Both the position numbers and the translations under genes were made by a program. Below the pieces are notes generated by a model. The model worked only from the letters and a program-made list of their open reading frames with translations. It did no database searches and was not told the DNA's origin. Shown here piece by piece: positions 7,326 through 14,699 of a DNA stretch of 29,099 bases. The stretch covers positions 1-29,099 of the forward strand of contig JBFWQM010000033.1 of the NCBI GenBank assembly GCA_050249455.1. The letters run 5' to 3'. Source of the stretch: JBFWQM01 sp050249455 (GTDB lineage Bacteria > Pseudomonadota > Alphaproteobacteria > MPNO01 > VGEU01). How positions within the stretch are numbered: position 1 is the stretch's first letter; each line of letters opens with the position of its first letter.

Positions 7326-9052
7326 CAGTTCCAGCACTCGACTGCGACGGTGAACGCCGTCGCGGCTGCGGCAACGTCGGCCGGCGACCGCGCGGCGGCC
7401 GGACGTTCGGTGTCGTAGCCCACGTTCGCCGCGTCAAGGAACGCCTTCAGCGATTCCACGTTGACGGCAAGGTTGATGCTCTGGGGCGACACGCCGATCA
7501 TCATCGCCAGAGCCGGGTTCATGCTGCTGGCGGCGACGCCCACCACCTGGCCGGCGCTATCCACTATCGGGCCGCCGCTGCCGCCTTGTGCCAAGGGCGC
7601 TGAGAAGGTCAGGAAGCGTGTATCGCCCTGCAGCCCGTTGAGCGCGCTGACCGTGCCGGTCGACACGCTCGGATTGTCGCCCAGGAAATCGGTCAACGGG
7701 TAGCCGACCGCGACCACGGCATCGCCCGGCCTGATACCGTCGCCGTCGCGCAGCCGCGCGGTGGCGCCGTCGCGGCCCGCCGACGCGAGCAGCGCCAGGC
7801 CGATCCCCGCATCCTCCCGCGCGACCTCGAGCGTTCCGAGCCGCGGGCTGCGCAGTTCCCGGCACGGGGTGATGTTGCGCTGGCTGGTGACGATGTGCGT
7901 ACGGCTCACCGCGAAGCCGCTGGCCGAATGGCGGCGCGACAGCACCCCGCCTGGTTCGGCCGCCGCCGCCGGCGGGTTGGGCGTCGCCGCGGTCGCCGCC
8001 GCCGTGAACGCCTGCGTCGACTTCGCCGGCGGCGCAGCGCCGCCGCTGCGCGGCGAGAGCCGTCCCGCCTGCCGCTGCTCGGCCGTGATCGCGGCCACGC
8101 GCCGCAGTCCCTCGACGAGGTCCGCCGCCGTCATCTGTTCGCGCAGCGTGCCGCCGAGCAGTCGCTTCGCGTTCTGCTGTCCCGCCTGGGCCGCGACGCT
8201 CGCCCAGGCGAACGATTGCGCCAGATCGCGCGCCACGCCCTCGCCGCGCTGATACATCAGGGCGAGATTGTATTGCGCCTTTTCGTTGCCGGCCGCCGCC
8301 GCCATCCGGGTCCAGCGCAACCCTTCCGCATCGTCGGCCGCGACGCCGCGACCCTTGAGATGCACGTAGCCCATGTTGAGCTGCGCGTCGGTGTGGCCGG
8401 CGCCGGCGGCGCGGCGAAACCACGCGACCGCCTGGGCATCGTCCACCGCCACGCCGTTGCCGGTGAGGTAGCGCAGGCCGACGGCGTTCTGCGCGTTGAC
8501 GACGCCTTTCGCGACCGCATCGATCGCGTGCGGCTCCAGGTCTTCGAGCCCGGACCTGATCGTCTCCGGGTCGTGATCCGCCCAGGCCAGCAGCCAGCGC
8601 ATCGCGGCGGCCTCGTCCTGGGCGACGCCGACGCCTTGCAGGTGCATCTGAGCCAGCCGGCGCTGCGCCTCGACATCGCCCTGCGCCGCCGCCGCGTCGA
8701 ACCAGCGGGCCGCGGCGGCGCGGTCCCTGGGGACGCCGCGGCCGGAGAACAGCGCTTCGGCCAGGTTGGCCTGGCCTCTGGCGTCGCCCTGCTCCGCGGC
8801 CGCGCGGAACAGCGCCGCCGCCCGGGCCGGATCGGGCTCGACGCCGCGGCCGTCGCGATGCAGGGCGCCGAGCAGGCGCCGGGCGCGCGGGTCGCCGTCA
8901 TCGGCGAGCGGTCGCAGCAGCGCGACGGCGGCCGGGTAGTCCTTCGACCGGTAGGCGGCGCGCGCCGCATCCCAGTCCGCCGCCGCGCCGGCCGGAACGG
9001 CCATCGCGAACAGTGCCGCCGCCATCAACGCCCAGGGCCGCCACCGCGACAT
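7325..9052 (-). CDS. Sel1-repeat protein fused to a trypsin-fold domain with degenerate catalytic residues
   Basis: 575 residues, ATG 9050-9052 with GGAGG 5-6 bases upstream. A signal peptide (about 1-24, AVPAGAAA) shows export. Residues about 27-300 are Sel1-type TPR units, with repeated A-x-x-G-x-G-V-x-x-D-x-A-x-A-x-x-W/L-F-x-x-A-A-x-x-G segments. A low-complexity Ala/Pro linker covers about 330-370, and about 371-545 are a trypsin/Deg-like double barrel. The serine loop is intact: APLAQGGSGGPIVD with Ser492. In the block where proteases have T-N-A-H-V-V, this protein has IVTSQRNITPC, placing Arg392 at the His position. In the DLALL block it has GIGLALL, placing Gly418 at the Asp position. 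It is therefore probably an inactive protease homologue acting as a periplasmic scaffold or binding protein. The C-terminus has a free cysteine close to the end (ECWN). Confidence 0.87.
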   Translation of the reverse strand: MSRWRPWALMAAALFAMAVPAGAAADWDAARAAYRSKDYPAAVALLRPLADDGDPRARRLLGALHRDGRGVEPDPARAAALFRAAAEQGDARGQANLAEALFSGRGVPRDRAAAARWFDAAAAQGDVEAQRRLAQMHLQGVGVAQDEAAAMRWLLAWADHDPETIRSGLEDLEPHAIDAVAKGVVNAQNAVGLRYLTGNGVAVDDAQAVAWFRRAAGAGHTDAQLNMGYVHLKGRGVAADDAEGLRWTRMAAAAGNEKAQYNLALMYQRGEGVARDLAQSFAWASVAAQAGQQNAKRLLGGTLREQMTAADLVEGLRRVAAITAEQRQAGRLSPRSGGAAPPAKSTQAFTAAATAATPNPPAAAAEPGGVLSRRHSASGFAVSRTHIVTSQRNITPCRELRSPRLGTLEVAREDAGIGLALLASAGRDGATARLRDGDGIRPGDAVVAVGYPLTDFLGDNPSVSTGTVSALNGLQGDTRFLTFSAPLAQGGSGGPIVDSAGQVVGVAASSMNPALAMMIGVSPQSINLAVNVESLKAFLDAANVGYDTERPAAARSPADVAAAATAFTVAVECWN

Positions 9053-9057
9053 GCGCG

Positions 9058-9148
9058 CCTCCGATCAATCCATTCTCCGCGGCGCGACGCCGCGACAATG
9101 TCCGGGGCGGCGGCGCACGGGCGCCCGCCATCCCGCTTCAATCGGAGG
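9058..9148 (-). promoter_or_regulatory. Inverted repeat able to pair with the ribosome site of the Sel1/protease-like gene
   Basis: On the minus strand the leader contains CCTCCGAT (9148-9141) and, 75 bases later, ATCGGAGG (9065-9058), which includes the GGAGG ribosome site of the gene starting at 9052. The 8-base complement is perfect and the interior is GC-rich. If transcription starts upstream of about 9150, the leader could fold to hide the ribosome site. The transcription start is unknown. Confidence 0.35.
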
Positions 9149-9196
9149 AGACTCTAGGGCGGCAGAGATTACCCGGCGGTTAGTGCGCGGCCGTCG

Positions 9197-9982
9197 TTAG
9201 CGCTTCACCCCGCGCAGCACCCTGGCCCGGTCGGTCGCCGCCTTGATCATGAAGGCGAAGTCGGTGCCGTTCAGGATCATGCGCATGCCCATGCCGATGT
9301 AGCGCGCCATCAGCGCCTCGTCGCCGAGCCCGCCGAAGCCGCAGAACTTGCCGTGCTTGCGCGCCGCGGCAACGACGTGCTCGAAAGCCGCGACCATCCT
9401 GGGATGGTCGAGCACGCCGGGCACCCCCATCTCCACCGACAGGTCGTGGGCGCCGATGAACAGCACGTCGATGCCCTCGATCGCGGCGATCGCCTCGGCG
9501 TTCTCGATGGCGAGCGGCGATTCTAGCATCATCGCGAGCAAGATGGAGGCGTCGAGCTCGGGCGCGCAGTCCACCACCTCCGTCGCGCCGTAGTCGTACT
9601 GGGCGATGCCGCCGTAGGTGGCGCGATGGCCGACCGGTGGGAAGCGCAGCCGGCGCACCGCCATCGCCGCCACCTCGGGCGTGTCGACATGCGGCATGAC
9701 AATGCCGGTGGCGCCGTTGTCGAGCGCGCGCGACGCCATGTCCCACTGCTCCTGCGGGATGCGCACGATCGCGCCGATTCCGGTCTCCAGCGCCATCGCC
9801 GAGATCTGCGCGGTGTGGTCGAGCGTCAGCGAGCCGTGCTCCAGGTCGATGAACAGCCAGTCGAAGTCGCAGCCGCGCATCATCTTGGCGATCTCGACCG
9901 TGCGCGCCAGGCGCACGCCGACGCCGAGCGCGAGCTCGTCCTTGCGCAGGCGGTCGAGGACGGGGTTGCGCAGACGGGCCAT
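9197..9982 (-). CDS. HpcH/HpaI aldolase/citrate lyase family protein (class II pyruvate aldolase-like)
   Basis: 261 residues. ATG 9980-9982 has AGGAG 7 bases upstream; the open frame runs further upstream without homology. Family residues are in place: DFDWLFIDLEHG with His49 (catalytic base), IVRIP with Arg74 (pyruvate carboxylate), MLESPLAIENAEAI with Glu154 and VLFIGAHDLSVEMG with Asp180. Glu and Asp are the metal ligands, and their 26-residue spacing is that of HpaI. These enzymes cleave 4-hydroxy-2-oxo acids into pyruvate and an aldehyde, typically as the last step of aromatic meta-cleavage or of sugar-acid breakdown. The gene is monocistronic here, so the pathway is not identified. A 2-dehydro-3-deoxy-glucarate aldolase is the main alternative. 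Confidence 0.88.
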   Translation of the reverse strand: MARLRNPVLDRLRKDELALGVGVRLARTVEIAKMMRGCDFDWLFIDLEHGSLTLDHTAQISAMALETGIGAIVRIPQEQWDMASRALDNGATGIVMPHVDTPEVAAMAVRRLRFPPVGHRATYGGIAQYDYGATEVVDCAPELDASILLAMMLESPLAIENAEAIAAIEGIDVLFIGAHDLSVEMGVPGVLDHPRMVAAFEHVVAAARKHGKFCGFGGLGDEALMARYIGMGMRMILNGTDFAFMIKAATDRARVLRGVKR

Positions 9983-10566
9983 GCGAAGCTCCTGTTCGAT
10001 CCAGCGGCGTCGTAGCCTACGCGTTCCCTCGGTCAAGACAACATCCGTGGGACGCACGTCGCCGCCACCTTGGCGACCCGCCGCGGCGTTCAGCCATGCG
10101 ATCGATTTGAGCGATGATGCCATCCCGGCGCCGCTCTCCAGGTACGAGATAGGGGGCGGCCCAACCCCAATGGTTGGGGCGCCTCCCACAACGCTCCTGG
10201 GGGCGCTGCCCGGTCACCTTCGGACAGCGGCGATCCGATGCGGCAGGCATGTCCCGGTTCCTCCTGTTTGAGGAAAAACCTCCGAAAAGTTCGGAACAGG
10301 ATTCGGGCCGCGGGCATAAGCCACGCCGCTCACCATCGAGCCGGCGAGACGGTTCCCCCGGCAGCTCCCGAAACACCGTCGGAGAACCGGCTCGCCGCGC
10401 CCGAGGCCCGCCGATCGACCGCATGCGGGCGCTTTACGGCGAGGGCGGGCGGTCTCGGCGCCTCCTGCTGTTTCCGCGAATCCCTCGTCCCAGATTTGGT
10501 GCTAAGAGGAGCGTTCGGACGTCGGCCCCCCAACGACGACCGCGGCTCCTGGGAAAGCGCCAGCCC
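9983..10566. other. 584-bp stretch without a convincing gene
   Basis: Bases 9983-10010 are the leader of the aldolase gene. The rest holds only open frames with arginine/proline-rich, antisense-like compositions. Structure seen: an imperfect hairpin around CCCCAA-TGG-TTGGGG (10165-10179) and a small TTCCTC/GAGGAA hairpin (about 10259-10276). Base composition changes locally (AT-richer around 10261-10300). It may hold a decayed element or a non-coding RNA, but nothing can be named. Confidence 0.4.
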
Positions 10567-10917
10567 ATGGGATATCTGCTCCTGAAGGCCGCCCTTTCCG
10601 GGGTCATCGTGGCCGTCGTCGCTGAGGTGGCTAGGCGCAGCCCGTCGCTGGGCGCGCTGATAGTCTCCCTGCCACTGGTCTCGATCCTCGCCGTTATCTG
10701 GCTGTGGCGGGACACTGCCGACGTGGAGCGGATCGCCAGCCACGCCCAGGCGACGTTCTGGTACGTCCTGCCCAGCTTGCCGATGTTCCTGGTCCTGCCG
10801 GTTTTGTTGCGGCAGGGAGTCGGCTTCTGGCCGTCTCTGGCCGCCTCCTGCGCGCTGACCGTCGCGCTCTACCTGTGCATGGTCTGGGTGCTGGGACGGC
10901 TGGGGATCGCACTGTAG
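10567..10917 (+). CDS. DUF3147 family small membrane protein
   Basis: 116 residues, ATG 10567; the ribosome site is weak. The protein is almost entirely hydrophobic with about four membrane segments: residues about 3-18, 27-43, 60-80 and 88-110. It shows the DUF3147 signature order: MGYLLLKAALSGVIVA, EVARRSPSLGALIVSLPLVS, ILAVIWLWRDT, TFWYVLPSLPMFLVLPVLL and a final LYLCMVWVLGRLGI. Members are about 110-120 residues long, so this is complete. The function of the family is unknown; in other genomes it tends to sit among ion-transport genes. It lies 60 bases upstream of the CDF transporter on the same strand and is probably co-transcribed with it. An upstream in-frame extension to 10174 has no homology. 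Confidence 0.83.
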   Translation: MGYLLLKAALSGVIVAVVAEVARRSPSLGALIVSLPLVSILAVIWLWRDTADVERIASHAQATFWYVLPSLPMFLVLPVLLRQGVGFWPSLAASCALTVALYLCMVWVLGRLGIAL

Positions 10918-10977
10918 CCGACCGCCCGACCGGGCGCGGCGGCTATGCTGTCCATCGGCCAGCCCTATATGCCAAGC

Positions 10978-11616
10978 ATGAGCGCGTCCTGCTGCGGTCC
11001 CGAGGCCGATCCCGATCGCCACCGCGGCGACCGGGGATACCGCCGCGTCCTCTGGGCCGTGCTGAGCATCAACGCCGCCATGTTCGCGATCGAGCTTGCA
11101 TCCGGCCTGGCCGCCGGTTCGGCCGCGCTGCAGGCCGATGCGCTCGATTTCCTGGCCGATTCGGCCAATTACGGGATCAGCCTCTTCGTCGCCGGCATGA
11201 TGCTGCGCTACCGCGCGCGCGCCGCGCTGGCCAAGGGCGCCACGATGGCCGTGCTGGGCACCTGGGTACTCGGCATCACGGCGTGGCACGGGCTCCACGG
11301 AACCCTGCCCGGCGCCTTCATCATGGGAACGGTCGGCTTCGCCGCGCTGGCGGCCAACGGCGTTTCGTTCGCGTTGCTGTGGCGCTACCGGGGCGGCGAC
11401 GCCAACATGCGGTCGGCGTGGGTGTGCACGCGCAACGACGTGGTGGGCAATCTCGCGGTGCTGGTCGCGGCGGCCGGCGTGTTCGGCACCGGCACGGGCT
11501 GGCCGGACCTGATCGTCGCCGCCGTCATGGCCGGCCTCGCTTTGCAAGGCGCGGCCACGGTAATCCGGCAGGCCAAGGGCGAGCTGCGCGGGCTCCCGTC
11601 GGCAGCGGCCGAATAG
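10978..11616 (+). CDS. CDF-type cation transporter (single-domain, lacking the C-terminal cytoplasmic domain)
   Basis: 212 residues from ATG 10978, chosen because MSASCCGPEAD with its double cysteine is the usual N-terminus of this subgroup; ATG 10945 in the same frame would add 11 residues, and neither has a clear ribosome site. About six membrane helices span residues 24-200. The CDF metal site in helix 2 appears as LQADALDFLADSANYG (51-66), with Asp54, Asp57 and Asp61. The second site in helix 5 reads CTRNDVVGNLAVLVAAAGV. CDF proteins exchange divalent metal (Zn, Co, Cd) for protons. The cytoplasmic dimerisation domain of classical CzcD is absent, as is normal for this short subgroup. An N-terminal Cys/His stretch may bind metal. 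Neighbours DUF3147 and the broken cytochrome/DUF305 locus suggest a metal-handling cluster. Confidence 0.85.
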   Translation: MSASCCGPEADPDRHRGDRGYRRVLWAVLSINAAMFAIELASGLAAGSAALQADALDFLADSANYGISLFVAGMMLRYRARAALAKGATMAVLGTWVLGITAWHGLHGTLPGAFIMGTVGFAALAANGVSFALLWRYRGGDANMRSAWVCTRNDVVGNLAVLVAAAGVFGTGTGWPDLIVAAVMAGLALQGAATVIRQAKGELRGLPSAAAE

Positions 11617-11689
11617 CCGACCGCCGCGCCGCAGATGCAGGCCGGGCCGGGTGTGGTGGTCAATCCGTCGCGGGCCGGTCGCCGCAAGA

Positions 11690-12279
11690 CTAGAAGCCGC
11701 GACAGCCGATAGACGGCCCTCGCTCGAGGGCAAAGATCAGTTCCGCGTCGGCGCGCCAATCCGCCTGCTCGCCAAGCGGGCGGACAGTCATCGTCAGGCC
11801 CTCGGACCGCCAGCTGCCTTCGGCCTCCGGGGCCGCGGCGGCGCCTTCGACGCGGACGATGATCCCGTTGAGCTCCACCGCACCGGCGCCGGTCATGATG
11901 GCGATCGAGTGATGCGGGATCATCGCGCGCATGTAGCTGGCGCCCGATACGGTGGCCTGGCTCCGCACCAGCCACAGCGAGACGGCAAAGACCGCCACAG
12001 CGCCGGCGCGCCGTGGCAGTAGACGCAGTTTTCGCCATAGTGGCGGGCGCCTTGCGCGACGAGCTCGACGGACGGGCGTGTCAGCACCGAGGCTCCTGCC
12101 GCGTGCGCCTCGACCGAACGGCGCATCGTGGTCTCGAACGTCCAGCGCACGACATCGGTGCGGGGCTCAGTCGCCGCAATGTTGCAGGCGCCGGACTAGA
12201 AGACCATGGGCCACGCGACGGTCGCCCCGAGGACCGTCCCCACGACGCCCAGAACCACACCCAGTGTCGTGCTGCGCAT
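11690..12279 (-). pseudogene. Scrambled cytochrome c / DUF305 remnant
   Basis: The reading begins at ATG 12277-12279 with a good GGAGG ribosome site 8 bases upstream and a membrane anchor (MRSTTLGVVLGVVGTVLGAT). It meets an in-frame TAG (12196-12198) after 27 residues. The same frame continues as a c-type cytochrome start: CNIAATEPRTDVVRWTFETT, then HYGENCVYCHGAPA with heme motif CVYCH (12027-12013). Right after CHGAPA the homology breaks. A different frame takes over from 11998 with AVFAVSLWLVRSQATV and YMRAMIPHHSIAIMT, the core of DUF305 proteins. That in turn stops matching after IAIMT and continues as an unrelated tail (VELNGIIVRVEG ... DWRADAELIFALERG) to TAG 11690-11692. At least two deletions and a stop codon are needed to explain this, so the locus is dead or chimeric. 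Confidence 0.72.
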
Positions 12280-12492
12280 GACGTGAACCTCCGGATGATC
12301 CTCGGCGAACGTGGCCGACCCAGCGGATGTTCCGGCATACCCATTTCCAAGGAGCGGGGCGGCGGGCCCTGCGGCCGGGTCGCGCCGCATTGGCGGCACA
12401 TTGCCGCCGACTGCGGGCCAGGGTGGCAAAGCCGCGGCAAGCTGCTATCCTGGCGCCCTCCGCATTGGCGCAAGTCGTTGATACTGTTTAAA

Positions 12493-12582
12493 GGATGGGT
12501 GGCCGAGCGGTTGATGGCACCGGTCTTGAAAACCGGCGGGCCCGCAAGGGTCTCGTGGGTTCGAATCCCACCCCATCCGCCA
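12493..12582 (+). tRNA. tRNA-Ser (anticodon TGA), CCA encoded
   Basis: The acceptor stem GGATGGG (12493-12499) pairs with CCCATCC (12572-12578), followed by discriminator G and genomically encoded CCA (12580-12582). The D-arm begins TGGCCGAGCGG. The anticodon stem CCGGT/ACCGG flanks loop CTTGAAA, giving anticodon TGA for UCA serine codons. A long variable arm (GCGGGCCCGCAAGGGTCTC) makes it a class II tRNA. The T-arm GTGGG-TTCGAAT-CCCAC is perfect. About 90 bases in all. Confidence 0.97.
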
Positions 12583-12607
12583 GCCCGACCGTGAGAGCAC
12601 CGCAGCC

Positions 12608-12781
12608 ATGAACCACAAGCGCAGGCGTCCGCGCAACCGGCGAGCCGGGTGCAAGCTGTGCAAGCCGTGGAAGGTGAACGGCTTCCGGACCGAGCGGTCG
12701 GACGGCGAGCCGTTTTCCGCGCACCGCCGCCGCGCGCATGCCGCCGCCGAGATGCGCGAGGCGCTGCGCGCGCCGGCCTGA
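12608..12781 (+). CDS. Small basic CxxC protein (conserved hypothetical)
   Basis: 57 residues, ATG 12608, TGA 12779-12781, starting 25 bases after the tRNA-Ser CCA. It begins MNHKRRRPRNRRAGCKLCKP, with a CxxC pair at Cys15 and Cys18, then WKVNGFRTERSDGEPFSAHRR and an Ala/Arg helix. Short proteins with an RRAGCxxCKPWKxNG core occur widely in proteobacteria. The basic N-terminus plus CxxC suggests nucleic-acid or ribosome association, but no function is established. Position weights also support coding: the frame is consistent up to a clean stop 25 bases before the adenylation-domain gene. The ribosome site is weak (GAGAG about 11 bases upstream). Confidence 0.72.
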   Translation: MNHKRRRPRNRRAGCKLCKPWKVNGFRTERSDGEPFSAHRRRAHAAAEMREALRAPA

Positions 12782-12806
12782 GGCACGGCGAGCCGGCGAT
12801 CGCGCG

Positions 12807-14591
12807 ATGATCGAGGACCGGGCCGCTTTCGTCGCGTTCCCGCGCGATGCGCTCGACCGGACGATCCCCGAGCGGTTCGCGGTGATCGTCGCGGCCCATG
12901 CTGACCGCATTGCGCTGGTCATGGACGACGACGTCCTGACCTACGACGCGCTCGACCGCTGGTCCGACCGCGTGGCGCAGTGCGTCCTGGCGCGCTGCAG
13001 CGCCGGCGCGCAGCGGATCGGCCTGCTGGCCGCCCAATCGCCGTTTCTGGTGGCGGCCATCCTCGGCATCCTGAAGGCGGGCAGGATCTACGTGCCCCTC
13101 GATGCGACCCTGCCGGCCGCAGCGACCGCCGCCGTGGCCGCCGATGCCGGTCTCGCGCTGACGGTGGCCGATACGCGGAACGCCGCGGCGGCGCACGCGC
13201 TGGGGCTGCCAGTGTTGGACGCGGCCGCCGTCGACGCGGCCCCGGACCGGCCTGTCGGCGTGCGCGGCGGCGCCGACGACGACGCCTACGTCTACTACAC
13301 GTCCGGCTCCACCGGGCGGCCGAAGGGCGTGGTCGATACGCACCGCAACGTCCTGCACAACATCCTGCGCTACACCAACACCCTACGCATTGCGCCGGAC
13401 GACCGGCTGTCCCTGCTGCAGGACGTGTCGTTCAGCGGCGCGGTGTCGAGCCTGTTCGCCGCCTTGCTCAACGGCGCCACCGTCTGCCCGTGGGACATGC
13501 GGCGGCGCGGCCTGGCCGGCATGGCCGAATGGATCGGCCGCACGGGCGTCACGGTCTTCCACTCGGTGCCGCAGATCTTCCGGCGCGTCGCTGCCGCCGC
13601 CGACGCCCTGCCGACGCTGCGCGTCGTCCGCCTCGAAGGCGACCAGGCGTTCGCCGGCGACGCCCGGCTGTTCCAGGCGAAGTGCGCCGGCGGCAGCGTC
13701 CTGGTGAACGGCCTGGGCGCGACCGAGTGCGGGCTGGTGCGCCAGTACTTCGTGACGGGCGCGAGCGCCGTTGCCGACGGGCCGCTGCCGATCGGATATC
13801 CGGTGGAGGACATGGCGGTGCTGCTTCTCGACGAAGCCGGCGCCGTCCAGCCGCCCGGCGCGATCGGCGAGATCGCCGTGCGGAGCCGCTACCTTGCCCG
13901 CGGCTACTGGGCCGACCCGGCGCGGACCGCGGCCGCATTCGTGCCGGAGCCGTCCGCGCCGGAATTGCGCACCTACCGCACCGGCGACATGGGTGTGATG
14001 CGTGCGGACGGCTGCCTGGTCCATCTCGGGCGCCGCGACTTCCAGCACAAGATCGCCGGCCGCCACGTCGACATCGCATCGGTCGAGGCGGCGATCCTCG
14101 CCCTCGGGGTCGCCCGCGAGGTCGCGGTGCGCACGCATGCGGAGGACGGCGAGGAGCCGGTGCTGGCCGCGCACCTGGTGCCGGTGCGCGAGCCCGTCGA
14201 TCCGCTCGTGCTGCGGCGGACGCTGCGCGCGACGCTGCCCGACCACGCCATCCCGACCGCGATCGTCACTCGTCCGGCCATGCCACTCGATGCCAACGGC
14301 AAGGTCGACCGCAAGGCTCTGGCGCTGCCGGCGGCCGACCGCGCCAACCCGCGGGGAACCCCGCTAGAGGCGGCCGTCGCGGGCCTGTGGGCGGCGGCGC
14401 TGGGTGTGTCGTCGGTGAGCCCCGAGGTCGATTTCGTCACGCTCGGCGGGACCGCCGCCCAGGCGCGCACGCTTGTCGCCGCGGTCGAAATGGTGTTCGG
14501 ACTCATCCTGATCCCGGACGACATCATGGCAACGGGAATGACCGTCGCCCTAATGGCGGGCCGCCTCGGCCAGCGCATCCAGTCGCGCTGA
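12807..14591 (+). CDS. NRPS-type adenylation domain with degenerate carrier domain
   Basis: 594 residues from ATG 12807 (an in-frame start at 12738 would overlap the CxxC gene). Adenylation motifs are all visible: A3 YYTSGSTGRPKG (163-174), A5-like NGLGATEC (301-308), A7 YRTGDMG (390-396), A8 GRRDFQHKIAGRHVDIASVE (408-427) and A10 PLDANGKVDRKAL with catalytic Lys499. It should activate a carboxylic acid as the acyl-AMP. In the A4 block SFSGAVSSLF replaces the usual FDxS, so the Asp that binds an alpha-amino group is missing; an aryl, hydroxy or keto acid substrate is possible. Residues about 517-590 resemble a peptidyl carrier domain, but its LGGxS motif reads LGGTA (Ala550 at 14454-14456), so no phosphopantetheine arm can be attached. 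No other NRPS module is nearby. Confidence 0.87.
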   Translation: MIEDRAAFVAFPRDALDRTIPERFAVIVAAHADRIALVMDDDVLTYDALDRWSDRVAQCVLARCSAGAQRIGLLAAQSPFLVAAILGILKAGRIYVPLDATLPAAATAAVAADAGLALTVADTRNAAAAHALGLPVLDAAAVDAAPDRPVGVRGGADDDAYVYYTSGSTGRPKGVVDTHRNVLHNILRYTNTLRIAPDDRLSLLQDVSFSGAVSSLFAALLNGATVCPWDMRRRGLAGMAEWIGRTGVTVFHSVPQIFRRVAAAADALPTLRVVRLEGDQAFAGDARLFQAKCAGGSVLVNGLGATECGLVRQYFVTGASAVADGPLPIGYPVEDMAVLLLDEAGAVQPPGAIGEIAVRSRYLARGYWADPARTAAAFVPEPSAPELRTYRTGDMGVMRADGCLVHLGRRDFQHKIAGRHVDIASVEAAILALGVAREVAVRTHAEDGEEPVLAAHLVPVREPVDPLVLRRTLRATLPDHAIPTAIVTRPAMPLDANGKVDRKALALPAADRANPRGTPLEAAVAGLWAAALGVSSVSPEVDFVTLGGTAAQARTLVAAVEMVFGLILIPDDIMATGMTVALMAGRLGQRIQSR

Positions 14592-14655
14592 GGCGCGCGC
14601 CGACATGACGGCTTCGTTCCGACGTGGCCCGCCTATCCCTCCGGTGAAACAACGA

Positions 14656-14678
14656 AGCGGCGGCCGAGGGCCGCCGCT
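14656..14678. terminator. Terminator-like hairpin between convergent genes
   Basis: A perfect 10-base stem AGCGGCGGCC (14656-14665) and GGCCGCCGCT (14669-14678) with loop GAG lies between the adenylation-domain gene (stop 14591) and the YflT-like gene (stop 14700). The downstream run is not T-rich enough for a textbook intrinsic terminator. Confidence 0.55.
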
Positions 14679-14699
14679 CCGCTGCCAAGCAGGTTTGGT

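Noticed and set aside
9997..10025. GGAAC-N16-CGCT motif on the minus strand upstream of the aldolase gene
   Set aside because: One mismatch in the -10 and only about 20 bases from the ATG, with no stress-type gene behind it; weaker than the other two EcfG candidates.
10017..10424. 135-codon minus-strand frame with a low-Lys, Arg/Pro-rich composition
   Set aside because: No motif, no ribosome site and no family resemblance; part of the unexplained intergenic stretch.
11385..12038. 217-codon minus-strand frame over the CDF gene end and the pseudogene
   Set aside because: It overlaps the CDF transporter end antisense and the pseudogene in a frame without homology.
12196..12198. TAG read-through or recoding in the cytochrome remnant
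   Set aside because: The locus also has a frame change and a missing C-terminal half, so decay explains the stop codon; TAG is used as a normal stop elsewhere in the window.
12493..12582. tRNA-Ser as an integration site for an island
   Set aside because: No second copy of the tRNA 3' end and no integrase gene is present in the window.
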